A DNA stretch of 22,817 nucleotides, taken from assembly GCA_019594235.1 (NCBI GenBank), contig JAFDTG010000009.1, positions 1 to 22,817 of the forward strand. Direction: 5' to 3'. The notes under the pieces were generated by a model. The model ran no database searches, had not been told where the DNA came from, and saw only the letters and a list, made by a program, of their open reading frames with translations. The translations under genes were made by a program, and so were the position numbers. Shown here piece after piece: positions 1 to 7,284 of this stretch; position 1 is the first letter of the stretch, and each line of letters begins with the position of its first letter. Source of the stretch: Candidatus Saliniplasma halalkaliphilum. GTDB taxonomy: Archaea > Thermoplasmatota > Thermoplasmata > Halarchaeoplasmatales > Halarchaeoplasmataceae.

Positions 1-1821
1 AGATGGGTTGGGGATGGGGAATATCCGGAGTGCGTTGATTGGATCAAAGAGGAAAGATTAGTAGATATTCTTGAATTAAATAGGTTAGGCTTTCAACCCG
101 TAGCAGAGATGATAAAGAATAGATTGGGCACTAAAGACCTTCCAGAGTCTTTTTTATTGATGGTGTACAGAGAAAGTGAAGGTAATCCATATTATGTTAT
201 AGAGATATTGAATTCTATGATGGATGAAGGCGTGATAGATCCGTACTCATACACATGGAATCCAGAAGAGGAGCTTTCTGAGATATCAATACCCTCATCA
301 ATTCAAGATATAACCCACAGAAGGATCGATCGATTGAGTAAAGCTGAAAAAAACATCTTGATGTATGCCTCGGTGATAGGAACTGAGTTCAATTTTGAAA
401 TTCTTGAAAAGTCTATTGATATAGATGTTATAGAACTACTTGATATTATTGAAGGATTACAGTCGAAAGGTTTGATCAAAGAGAAGAGTAATACAGATGA
501 AGAAATTTATCGCTTCAATCATCTTCAAATAAGGACTACTTTGTATAGTAATATGGGTAAGAGTAGAAGAAGAGTTTTAAATAGGAAAATAGGCGAAGCT
601 ATTGAAGAATTTTATGAAGATGAGTTAAGTGACTTTTATTATTCACTTAGTAGACACTATTTCGAGGGTAAAATTTACGACAAAGCATATGAATATTCGA
701 TGAAGGCAGCGCAACAGGCGATCAATAGGTACGCCGTTGAAACTGCTTTAGAGCATTATGAGAGAGCTGTCAACTCTTTAGAAAATTCTAGTGATATCGA
801 AGACGTTGATAAAAAAAGGATGGATTGTCTTAAAGAAATAGGCCGGTTGAGCTTTGACATAAACAAATGGGATAAGGGCGAAGATGCATACAGATCTTTA
901 GTAGAACTTTCAAGAGATCTAGGTGATAAAAAGTCTAAAGCTGATGCTTTGAGAGGTTTGGCACATATTAAAAAAGAAGGTCAAAACTTTGGTGAAGCTA
1001 ATAAAGGATACCAAGAATCTCTCGAAATTTATGAAGAGTTAGATGATATAGTCGGTATCGCAGATTGCCAAAGGGGCCTTGGATATTTACGGTGGAGAGA
1101 AGGTAAATTCGACGAAGCAGTTGAACACTATCAAATATCGATTGAAAAAGGTAAAAAAGCAGGTGAAAATAACATACTCGCCTTGACTTACATTGAAATG
1201 GGAAATACTTATGCTCAGAAGGGTGAAAATGATCTCGCTATCCGATATTATATGAGAAGTATACCTCCCCTAAAAAATCAAAACGCTTTCAGAGACCTAG
1301 CTAGAGCAAATAACAATATAGGGGACCAGTACATGAAAAAGGAGGAATGGGATAAAGCGATCGAGTACTTTGAGAAAAGTATGGATAATGCTAAAAAAAT
1401 TGGTAACAAAAGGTTCATCGGTTGGGGTTATTTTAATCAGGCTGAAGCTCTTGCAAAAAAAGGTGATCTTGAGAAAGCAACTATTTATTCAGAACGAGCT
1501 GAGAAACTGATGAAAAATATGGATGACGTGGTTGGTTTATCGTCTATTTACAGGGTAAAAGCAATAATAGATAGGATGGAGAAAAGATTTGAGGATGGGA
1601 TCGATTGGATCAAAAAATCTAACGAGATGTTAGATGGATATGATATACCTTTTAGCGTGGCTGAAAATTATTATGAATTAGGCCAAATCTATGAGGAGAT
1701 GAATAGATCAGATAAGGCTATGGAATTCTATCATAAATCTAAAGACACCTTTCCCTCTGATGCGATGCAGTATATCGATAAGATTAATGCCAATATAGAA
1801 AATTTAGAAAATAGATCCTAA
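1..1821 (+). CDS. STAND-type ATPase/TPR protein, C-terminal part (5' truncated)
   Basis: The reading frame is open from base 1, so the gene begins outside the window; 606 residues are visible. The start of the visible part looks like the end of a STAND/AAA ATPase module: an EGNPYYVIEIL segment (the GxP motif typical of STAND NTPases) followed by a winged-helix-like stretch (IPSSIQDITHRRIDRLS). From about visible residue 205 to the end come roughly nine tetratricopeptide repeats, with features such as A-x-E-H-Y and DKAIEYFEKS. The architecture resembles COG3899 or MalT-like proteins, in which TPRs sense a ligand or partner and the ATPase switches state; the N-terminal effector, often a winged helix, would be upstream. 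A convergent acylphosphatase begins 7 bases after the stop. A second gene with a similar C-terminus lies at the right edge. Family assignment is sound; the cellular role is unknown. Confidence 0.85.
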   Translation, partial: RWVGDGEYPECVDWIKEERLVDILELNRLGFQPVAEMIKNRLGTKDLPESFLLMVYRESEGNPYYVIEILNSMMDEGVIDPYSYTWNPEEELSEISIPSSIQDITHRRIDRLSKAEKNILMYASVIGTEFNFEILEKSIDIDVIELLDIIEGLQSKGLIKEKSNTDEEIYRFNHLQIRTTLYSNMGKSRRRVLNRKIGEAIEEFYEDELSDFYYSLSRHYFEGKIYDKAYEYSMKAAQQAINRYAVETALEHYERAVNSLENSSDIEDVDKKRMDCLKEIGRLSFDINKWDKGEDAYRSLVELSRDLGDKKSKADALRGLAHIKKEGQNFGEANKGYQESLEIYEELDDIVGIADCQRGLGYLRWREGKFDEAVEHYQISIEKGKKAGENNILALTYIEMGNTYAQKGENDLAIRYYMRSIPPLKNQNAFRDLARANNNIGDQYMKKEEWDKAIEYFEKSMDNAKKIGNKRFIGWGYFNQAEALAKKGDLEKATIYSERAEKLMKNMDDVVGLSSIYRVKAIIDRMEKRFEDGIDWIKKSNEMLDGYDIPFSVAENYYELGQIYEEMNRSDKAMEFYHKSKDTFPSDAMQYIDKINANIENLENRS

Positions 1822-1828
1822 AAATGCT

Positions 1829-2101
1829 TCATCGTTTGATGAAAAAATTATCGAACTTACTGGTAGGTTCTTTAGTTTCCACTTTTATTTTATCCACTCT
1901 TGCATGAGGTTGGTTATTTTTACACCAGTTGACTAACTTGTTTACATCTTTTTCTTCACCTTCGAAAACAGCTTCGACCCTACCGTCGATTAAATTTTTA
2001 ACCCAACCTTTTACACCGAATTCCTGTGCCTTTTTTTTAGTATTTGCACGGAAGAATACACCCTGAACCTTTCCACTGAAATAAACATGCTTCCTTATCA
2101 T
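1829..2101 (-). CDS. acyP: acylphosphatase
   Basis: This 90-residue protein hydrolyses the carboxyl-phosphate bond of acylphosphates in the cytosol. It is full length for the family. The substrate-binding loop GKVQGVFFR (residues 10-18) carries the catalytic arginine R18, and N36 in the segment GWVKN is the catalytic asparagine; both are intact. The ATG is preceded by GTGAT three bases upstream, which matches the Shine-Dalgarno pattern used elsewhere in this window, and an AT-rich TATA-like stretch lies further upstream. It is convergent with the TPR gene on its left and has its own short upstream region before nikR on the same strand. Such genes are usually stand-alone housekeeping genes; nothing suggests a special partner. 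Confidence 0.95.
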   Translation of the reverse strand: MIRKHVYFSGKVQGVFFRANTKKKAQEFGVKGWVKNLIDGRVEAVFEGEEKDVNKLVNWCKNNQPHARVDKIKVETKEPTSKFDNFFIKR

Positions 2102-2148
2102 GATATCACAATATATTAAAGAAGTTATAAAGGATAAATCTTTTGCAT

Positions 2149-2562
2149 TTAAACAGAGGTCATCATCAGTTTACCGTGCTTTACCCCTTTTGTGCTGATC
2201 AGTTTGTCCGCAATTCTCTTTATGTGGTGTGGTTTACCTTTTATAGCCATGGTTTCCATGCAGTTGTGTTTGTCAAGATGTATATGCATCGTTGAAACTA
2301 TATGTGCATGGTCTTGGTGCTGCAGTTCGGTTAGTTCGTCGGATATACCTCTCTTTTCGTGATCAAAGACCAAAGTCAAAGAACCGTAGACTTCTTCCTC
2401 TGGATTTTCCCATTTTTCTTCTACAAGAAAATCCCTTATAAGGTCTCTGATAGCTTCGGACCTATTCGAGTACATCTTTGTCTCGATCTTTTCATCAAAC
2501 TTTTGTAACAATTCCTTGGGAACCGAAACCCCGAATCTAGTCGTGTTATCTGACATGGTCAT
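2149..2562 (-). CDS. nikR: nickel-responsive transcriptional regulator NikR
   Basis: NikR is a ribbon-helix-helix repressor that binds operator DNA as a tetramer when loaded with Ni(II). The N-terminal part ([17 protein letters not shown]) is the ribbon-helix-helix domain, with [14 protein letters not shown] as the following helix; the rest is the ACT-like metal-binding domain. By alignment to E. coli NikR, the Ni ligands equivalent to H76, H87, H89 and C95 are all present, in LQHQD, MHIHL and HNC. I place the start at ATG 2562 (137 residues, near the usual 130-140) because a TATA element at 2585-2590 is centred about 25 bases upstream, which fits a leaderless mRNA. ATG 2556 is the alternative. 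An upstream extension to 2631 would run through the promoter and adds residues with no family resemblance. It is divergent from an FmdE/ABC transporter operon, its likely target. Confidence 0.93.
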   Translation of the reverse strand: MTMSDNTTRFGVSVPKELLQKFDEKIETKMYSNRSEAIRDLIRDFLVEEKWENPEEEVYGSLTLVFDHEKRGISDELTELQHQDHAHIVSTMHIHLDKHNCMETMAIKGKPHHIKRIADKLISTKGVKHGKLMMTSV

Positions 2563-2584
2563 CTTTATGTTATCTTTGTCACAG

Positions 2585-2590
2585 ATATAT
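2585..2590 (-). promoter_or_regulatory. TATA box of nikR
   Basis: ATATAT preceded by an A-rich BRE-like run (AAAAAC on the minus strand). Its centre lies about 25 bases before ATG 2562, the spacing expected for an archaeal leaderless transcript. Seen by eye; the transcription start is inferred. Confidence 0.5.
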
Positions 2591-2597
2591 GTTTTTC

Positions 2598-2631
2598 GTG
2601 TTACTTTTACCAAAAAACTTAATAATAACAC
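2598..2631. promoter_or_regulatory. inverted repeat GTGTTAC/ATAACAC, candidate NikR operator
   Basis: GTGTTA at 2598-2603 and its exact inverse TAACAC at 2626-2631 lie between the divergent nikR and FmdE-family genes. Extended half-sites GTGTTAC and ATAACAC fit the NikR consensus I recall for some bacteria (GTGTTAY...RTAACAC). The spacing here is 20 bases between heptamers, longer than the 13-14 I recall for that consensus. The right half overlaps a TATA-like TTAATAATA (2619-2627) that could serve the plus-strand operon. Functional assignment is inference. Confidence 0.4.
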
Positions 2632-2667
2632 TATTATCTTTTTCGTGCTACAGGTGTTTTAGGTAGA

Positions 2668-3357
2668 ATGAATCCCAGAAGAGAAATTTGGAAATTGATT
2701 GAAAAGAGAGATGTAGTTGAACTTCTTCACAGATCCGCTGTTTTGCATGGTCATTATTGTCCGGGGCTAGCTTTAGGTGTTAAGGGTAGTTACGAACTCG
2801 TTAAAAGGTTGGGTTTGAGGTCCGAAGGGATGGAAGATGTGTTAGCCGTGGTAGAAACAAATAACTGTGCATCAGACGGTGTACAGTTTGTGATCGGATG
2901 TTCTTTAGGTAATAATTCTCTTGTGTTCAAGGATCTAGGTAAGACTGCTTTCACTTTGACTGAAAGAGACGGTAAAGGCCTTCGAGCAAGAGTGAAAAAC
3001 GAAGCATCGGAACAATGGAGTGAAAAAGTAGAAGATTTCTCCAATATTTTTAAAAAAGTTGTTACAAAAAGAGCAGGGGACAAGGAGGATAAAGTAAAAC
3101 TACTTAGCCTATCTGAGAAAGCTTCTATGGTTGTAGTACATACAGATCCAGATAAAATATTTGAATTCGAGGAGGCACAAGTAAAGATACCTGAATACGC
3201 ACCGATACATGACAGCCATATATGCAGTGAGTGTGGAGAGAAAGTAATGGCCACTAGAACGGTTGAAAAAGATGGTAACATCTTTTGTTTGAGTTGTTCC
3301 GACGGTGGTTATTCAGAACTGACCGGTTTCGGTATCCAGAAGGTTGGTGATAACTGA
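2668..3357 (+). CDS. FmdE-family protein with C-terminal zinc ribbon
   Basis: This 229-residue protein belongs to the FmdE family, named after a protein co-purified with molybdenum formylmethanofuran dehydrogenase. Its hallmark motif HGHYCPG (residues 27-33) and a second cysteine region (NNC at 65-67, C78) form the FmdE fold's cysteine-rich site. A C-terminal treble-clef or zinc-ribbon module has C186-x2-C189 and C207-x2-C210. Stand-alone FmdE proteins often sit beside metal or metal-complex ABC transporters, but their biochemical function is not settled. Here it is the first gene of an operon: its stop overlaps the ATG of the following substrate-binding lipoprotein. It is divergent from nikR, so a role in handling imported nickel or a metal complex is plausible. 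A role as a subunit of formylmethanofuran dehydrogenase is not supported, since no other subunit is nearby. Confidence 0.88.
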   Translation: MNPRREIWKLIEKRDVVELLHRSAVLHGHYCPGLALGVKGSYELVKRLGLRSEGMEDVLAVVETNNCASDGVQFVIGCSLGNNSLVFKDLGKTAFTLTERDGKGLRARVKNEASEQWSEKVEDFSNIFKKVVTKRAGDKEDKVKLLSLSEKASMVVVHTDPDKIFEFEEAQVKIPEYAPIHDSHICSECGEKVMATRTVEKDGNIFCLSCSDGGYSELTGFGIQKVGDN

Positions 3358-4427
3358 TGCGTAAAATAACAATATTAGCTGTGATTTTACTTTTTTTAGT
3401 ATCGTTTACATCCTCTGGCTGTATTGAAAGTGGTGAAAATGATATTGAAACTATGATCGTTACAGATATGGCGGGTAGAGATGTTGAGATTCCAGAAAAT
3501 GTAGAAAGTATTGTAGCAGTAGGATCTGGATGTTTGAGACTTATAGCTTACATGAATTCAACGGATTTACTTGCAGGTGTGGAAGAGTATGAAATCACAG
3601 GAGGTCTCATGGGGCGACCTTACGCTTTAGCAAATCCTCAGTTATCAGAACTCCCGTCAATAGGTCCAATACATGGAGGAGATATGGAACTTATTGTCGA
3701 TCAGGAACCGGATTTAATATTTAGGGCTGATAGTGCCGAAGAGGCTGACGAATATCAGGAACAAACGGGTATACCAGCAATAAATTTAGCAATCGGTGAT
3801 CTAGGAGAAAATAGAGACGGTTTTTATGGTAGCTTAAGGTTGATTGGAGAGATTTTGGATAAAGAAGCTAGAGCCGATGAGATAATAGAATATATCGATT
3901 CGAATATTCAAGACCTTCGAGATAGGACAGATGATATATCATCTGAAAATAAATCTAAAGTTTATGTTGGAGGAGTGTTACATCGAGGAGCCCATGATTT
4001 AAGGAGTACATATAGTGATTATGCTCCATTTGAATTTGTAAATGCTGATAATGTGGCAGGGGGATTAGGATCGGATCATGCAATGGTTGACGAAGAAGCG
4101 ATATTAAAGTGGGATCCAGATATTATTTTTGTAGATATGGGAAGTTACACTAGGGATACGATAGATTTGGATAAACTAGTTTATGAAGAGTTGAAAGCCT
4201 TCCAAAACGGAGATTTGTATGGCATCCTTCCATACAACTGGCATCACATAAATTATGGGACAGTGTTAGCTAGTTCCTTTTATGTGGGATCTGTTATTTA
4301 TTCTGAAGAATTCAGTGATATAGACCTTGTGGAAAAGGCAGATGAGATATATGAGATGTTGGTGGGAGAACCAGTTTACGAATATATGGAAAGAGACCTC
4401 GGTGGATTTATTGAACTAGAACCCTGA
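3357..4427 (+). CDS. metal-complex ABC transporter substrate-binding lipoprotein
   Basis: This 356-residue protein is a class III (FepB/BtuF-like, COG0614) solute-binding protein that captures a metal complex outside the membrane. It begins with MRK, a hydrophobic stretch and the lipobox TSSGC, with the lipidated cysteine at residue 22. The mature protein shows the family's opening pattern VTDMAGRDVEIPENVESIV, then a helical backbone linker region around LRLIGEILDKEARADEI, then a second lobe (KWDPDIIFVD). The ATG overlaps the stop of the FmdE-family gene (TGATG), so the two are translationally coupled. It is followed 25 bases later by the permease. Proteins of this fold bind siderophores, haem, cobalamin or nickel chelates; the ligand cannot be read from sequence. 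The divergent nikR favours a nickel-containing ligand. Confidence 0.92.
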   Translation: MRKITILAVILLFLVSFTSSGCIESGENDIETMIVTDMAGRDVEIPENVESIVAVGSGCLRLIAYMNSTDLLAGVEEYEITGGLMGRPYALANPQLSELPSIGPIHGGDMELIVDQEPDLIFRADSAEEADEYQEQTGIPAINLAIGDLGENRDGFYGSLRLIGEILDKEARADEIIEYIDSNIQDLRDRTDDISSENKSKVYVGGVLHRGAHDLRSTYSDYAPFEFVNADNVAGGLGSDHAMVDEEAILKWDPDIIFVDMGSYTRDTIDLDKLVYEELKAFQNGDLYGILPYNWHHINYGTVLASSFYVGSVIYSEEFSDIDLVEKADEIYEMLVGEPVYEYMERDLGGFIELEP

Positions 4428-4452
4428 GATCGAGTAAAAGAGGTAAGCATAA

Positions 4453-5538
4453 ATGGTCTTAGAAGAAAATGATGTCAGTGAAGAAATATTAGGGGAATAC
4501 AAAGAATACTCTAAAAAGAGGGTGTTCTTCTTTTTATTATCATTTATTTTACTTGTTTCTCTAGCTCTCTTCTCGCTGACTCTTGGTCCGGCTAATATTT
4601 CCGTGAGTGAAGCTGTATCAACTATATTTGGTGCTAATACCAGCAATAGATTGAACGTGATAATCTGGAATATTAGGGTACCAAGAGTTTTAGCTGCTAT
4701 CACTGCAGGAGCTGGATTGGCAGTCGTTGGTGCTGCAATGCAGAGTATATTAAGAAATCCGTTGGGTTCTCCTTTCACATTGGGGATTTCACATGCTGCG
4801 GCATTTGGGGCTGCATTTTCTATTATCGTTTTGGGTGCAGGTACAACTCAAAGCAAAACAGCAGATGCAGTCGTACTTAGCAACCCATATTTAGTTACAA
4901 TATCTGCATTTGTATGGTCTCTAGTTGCAACTTTTGTAATCCTGCTTTTATCAAGGTACAAAAATGCTTCACCAGCAACAATGATACTCACCGGTGTAGC
5001 TCTTGGATCCTTGTTCACCGCAGGGTATACCGCTCTCCAGTATTTTGCTGATGATGTAGAACTTGCCTCTATAGTTTTCTGGACATTTGGAGACGTAGCT
5101 AGAGCTAAATGGATCGATTTGGGTTTGATATTGATGGCCGTTATACCTGCAACGGTTTATTTCTTACGAAAGAGCTGGGACTACGAAGTGTTAGATTCCG
5201 GTGACGAGTCAGCAAAGGCTTTAGGTATCGACGTCGAAAAACTGAGACTTTTTGGTATGCTTATCTCTTGTTTTGTTACCGCTCTGATAATTTCTTTTGT
5301 TGGAATAATAGGTTTCGTGGGATTGGTCGTACCTCACATGGTAAGAAGAGTAATAGGAGGTAACGAAAGATATCTGATACCGTCTTCGTGTATCGTTGGT
5401 GCTGTATTGTTATTGGCTTCAGATACCGTTGCTAGAACAATAATATCCCCCATCGTATTACCTGTTGGGATATTAACATCTTTTTTGGGTGCACCTCTAT
5501 TCATATATTTGGTGATAAAAGGGAGGGAATACTGGTGA
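4453..5538 (+). CDS. FecCD-family ABC transporter permease
   Basis: This 361-residue polytopic membrane protein is the translocation pore of the importer. The family signature is clear: WNIRVPRVLAAITAGAGLAV, then GAAMQSILRNPLGSPFTLGIS, and the cytoplasmic coupling region around DESAKALGIDVEKLR. Later segments GIIGFVGLVVPHMVRRVIG and LPVGILTSFLGAPLFIYLV are typical of BtuC/FecCD proteins. About nine or ten membrane spans are expected; length is slightly longer than usual because of a charged N-terminal tail of about 25 residues (EENDVSEEILGEYKEY). An AGAGGT ribosome binding sequence precedes the ATG. Its 3' end carries GGGAGGG, which serves the ATPase gene that starts inside its stop codon. 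It works with the lipoprotein and ATPase; such permeases normally act as homodimers. Confidence 0.94.
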   Translation: MVLEENDVSEEILGEYKEYSKKRVFFFLLSFILLVSLALFSLTLGPANISVSEAVSTIFGANTSNRLNVIIWNIRVPRVLAAITAGAGLAVVGAAMQSILRNPLGSPFTLGISHAAAFGAAFSIIVLGAGTTQSKTADAVVLSNPYLVTISAFVWSLVATFVILLLSRYKNASPATMILTGVALGSLFTAGYTALQYFADDVELASIVFWTFGDVARAKWIDLGLILMAVIPATVYFLRKSWDYEVLDSGDESAKALGIDVEKLRLFGMLISCFVTALIISFVGIIGFVGLVVPHMVRRVIGGNERYLIPSSCIVGAVLLLASDTVARTIISPIVLPVGILTSFLGAPLFIYLVIKGREYW

Positions 5539-6299
5539 AGTTAGAGATCGCTGGACTTCAATTTTCTTATAACAGCATTCCAGTATTAGATGATGTGGAC
5601 TTCGAGCTCAAAAAAGGTGAGATGCTTACCATAATTGGTCCTAATGCTTCTGGGAAGACAACACTACTCAAGTGTATTAATAATATACTTAACCCACAAA
5701 AGGGTAGTATATTGATCGATGAAGAGTTGTTGAATACCTTGAGTATGAGGGAAATAGCTAGAAGAATAGGACATGTACCTCAACCGGGGACCGAGAGTTT
5801 CCCAACAACAGTCTTCGATACTGTGCTTATGGGTCGAAAACCACATGGTGCTTGGAAACCCAACAGGAAGGATCTTGAGAAGGTATCAAAAACCATTGAA
5901 AAGTTAGGGCTTGAAGGTATCGCCATGAGAAACATAAAGGAGATAAGTGGTGGTCAGAAACAGAAGGCGTTAATAGCTAGGGCTTTAGCTCAAAATCCAG
6001 AGATACTACTTTTGGATGAACCTACCAGCAGTCTTGACCTAAAACATCAGCTGGACGTTCTAGATGTCGTAAAGAAACAAACTAGAAATGGAATTACAGT
6101 AGTCATGACCATGCACGATCTGAACCTAGCAGCGAGGTACAGTAGTAAGATATTGATGCTTAGTGATGGAAAAATATATGATGCTGGGGATGTGGATATA
6201 TTAAATTCCAAAAATATAGAATCAGTATTCGGCGTGAAAGTAGATATCGTTCAAAGATCGGGTCGTCCTATAATTATCCCCGAGGAAGCTGTTGTTTGA
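5535..6299 (+). CDS. ABC transporter ATP-binding protein (FecE/BtuD type)
   Basis: This 254-residue ATPase powers uptake through the FecCD permease. Walker A is GPNASGKTT (residues 35-43), the Q-loop glutamine is Q83 in GHVPQ, the ABC signature is ISGGQ (137-141), Walker B with the catalytic glutamate is LLLDEP (158-163), and the switch histidine is H194 in MTMHD. All catalytic elements are intact. The start is GTG at 5535, overlapping the permease stop (GTGA) and preceded by a strong GGGAGGG, so translation is coupled. Closest functional classes are iron-siderophore, cobalamin and related metal-chelate importers. It ends the operon and converges with the SDR gene, 13 bases away. Confidence 0.94.
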   Translation: MKLEIAGLQFSYNSIPVLDDVDFELKKGEMLTIIGPNASGKTTLLKCINNILNPQKGSILIDEELLNTLSMREIARRIGHVPQPGTESFPTTVFDTVLMGRKPHGAWKPNRKDLEKVSKTIEKLGLEGIAMRNIKEISGGQKQKALIARALAQNPEILLLDEPTSSLDLKHQLDVLDVVKKQTRNGITVVMTMHDLNLAARYSSKILMLSDGKIYDAGDVDILNSKNIESVFGVKVDIVQRSGRPIIIPEEAVV

Positions 6300-6312
6300 A
6301 TGATGGGATTTT

Positions 6313-7062
6313 TCAATGTAAAGCCGATCCTCCATTCACTCCTAAAATATCTCCGTTGACATAGGAACCCATATCGGAAGCTAGGAACACCGCTGCGTTC
6401 GCGATATCTTTTGGTTCTCCGATCCTTTTCACGGGTATTTTTTCTGCTCTTTGCTTTATTTTTTCTTCCGAATAACTACCTATGATGTCTGTGTCTATTG
6501 TTCCAGGCGCTATTCCATTTACAGTGATACCTTTTGGACCCAATTCCAAAGCCAAAGCTCGTGTTAATCCTACTAGTGCTGCTTTGCTTGTCACGTAGGC
6601 TGTGCCATGAGTTGATCCCCTAAAGGCCAACTGCGATGATAGGTTGATGATCCTACCTGCCCCTGAATATTTTAGGTGCGGGAGGCAGAGTTTGCTCAGA
6701 ATGAAAGGACCTCTAACGTTTACATCCATGGTCCTATCGTAATACTCTATATCCGACTCTTCTAGATCTTTACGATAGTAGATACCAGCGTTGTTGACTA
6801 GTATATCGATCGAGTCAAACCTTTCTAGAAATCTCTCAACCATATTTTCGCAGTCTTCTTCATCACTGACATCTCCCTGCAGTAGCATTCCATCGGACTT
6901 ACTGGTCACATGTTCAAGTAATTCATGTGCTTTTTCTTCACTGTTATAATAGTTGATACCTACGATGGCACCTTCATCGGCAAATTTCTCAGCTATACCT
7001 CGGCCGATACCTCTCGAAGCTCCAGTTACGAGAGCTCTTTTCCCTTCCAACTTTCCTTTCAT
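6313..7062 (-). CDS. SDR-family oxidoreductase (FabG-like)
   Basis: This 249-residue classical short-chain dehydrogenase/reductase uses NAD(P)H to reduce or oxidise a carbonyl/alcohol. The dinucleotide loop TGASRGIG is at residues 13-20, NNAG at 90-93, the catalytic serine at S142/S143, and the Tyr-Lys pair at Y156 and K160 (YVTSK). The C-terminal segment PGTIDTDI is also typical. Sequence resembles 3-oxoacyl-ACP reductase (FabG) and glucose or sugar dehydrogenases; archaea without fatty acid synthase carry many such proteins, so the substrate is uncertain. No classical Shine-Dalgarno is obvious, and an AT-rich TATATGAT-like stretch 15-25 bases upstream suggests a leaderless or short-leader mRNA. 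It stands alone between the ABC operon and tRNA-Glu. Confidence 0.9.
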   Translation of the reverse strand: MKGKLEGKRALVTGASRGIGRGIAEKFADEGAIVGINYYNSEEKAHELLEHVTSKSDGMLLQGDVSDEEDCENMVERFLERFDSIDILVNNAGIYYRKDLEESDIEYYDRTMDVNVRGPFILSKLCLPHLKYSGAGRIINLSSQLAFRGSTHGTAYVTSKAALVGLTRALALELGPKGITVNGIAPGTIDTDIIGSYSEEKIKQRAEKIPVKRIGEPKDIANAAVFLASDMGSYVNGDILGVNGGSALH

Positions 7063-7179
7063 ATTTACTAAATCACGTATATGATATTAGTCTTTTTTCA
7101 AGGAAATTATTATATATGAAAAATAGGTGTAAGGGATTGTTGGAATAGTATCTGTAACGGTCTGGTTTTTAAACAACAC

Positions 7180-7254
7180 GCTCCCGTAGTGTAGTCCGGC
7201 CAATCATTTTGGCTTCTCGAGCCAAACACTCGGGTTCAAATCCCGACGGGAGCA
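7180..7254 (+). tRNA. tRNA-Glu (anticodon CUC)
   Basis: The cloverleaf folds completely. The acceptor stem is GCTCCCG (7180-7186) with CGGGAGC (7247-7253) and discriminator A at 7254. The anticodon stem is TTGGC/GCCAA with loop TTCTCGA (7214-7220), giving anticodon CTC, which reads GAG. The T stem is TCGGG/CCCGA around TTCAAAT. The D arm GTGTAGTCCGG matches archaeal tRNA-Glu, including its G-U pair and short D stem. There is no intron. The terminal CCA is not encoded, so a CCA-adding enzyme is needed. Confidence 0.97.
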
Positions 7255-7267
7255 CTTTTTCTTTTTA
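7255..7267 (+). terminator. T-rich terminator after tRNA-Glu
   Basis: CTTTTTCTTTTTA follows the tRNA directly. Oligo-T tracts of this kind end archaeal RNA polymerase transcripts. It stands just before the stop of the convergent exonuclease gene. Confidence 0.6.
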
Positions 7268-7284
7268 TAAATCGGTTAACTTCC

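Noticed and set aside
2543..2548. Extra GTGTTA word inside the nikR coding sequence
   Set aside because: It lies in codons for conserved Asn-Thr-Thr residues and has no inverse partner; treated as coincidence.
2563..2631. Longer NikR start extending the protein to 160 residues
   Set aside because: The added residues would cover the TATA box and half of the inverted repeat and do not resemble NikR.
2790..3281. Minus-strand open frame of 163 codons opposite the FmdE-family gene
   Set aside because: Its translation is rich in Ser, Thr and Leu with no motif, as expected for the antisense of a conserved gene; the plus strand has clear FmdE and zinc-ribbon motifs.
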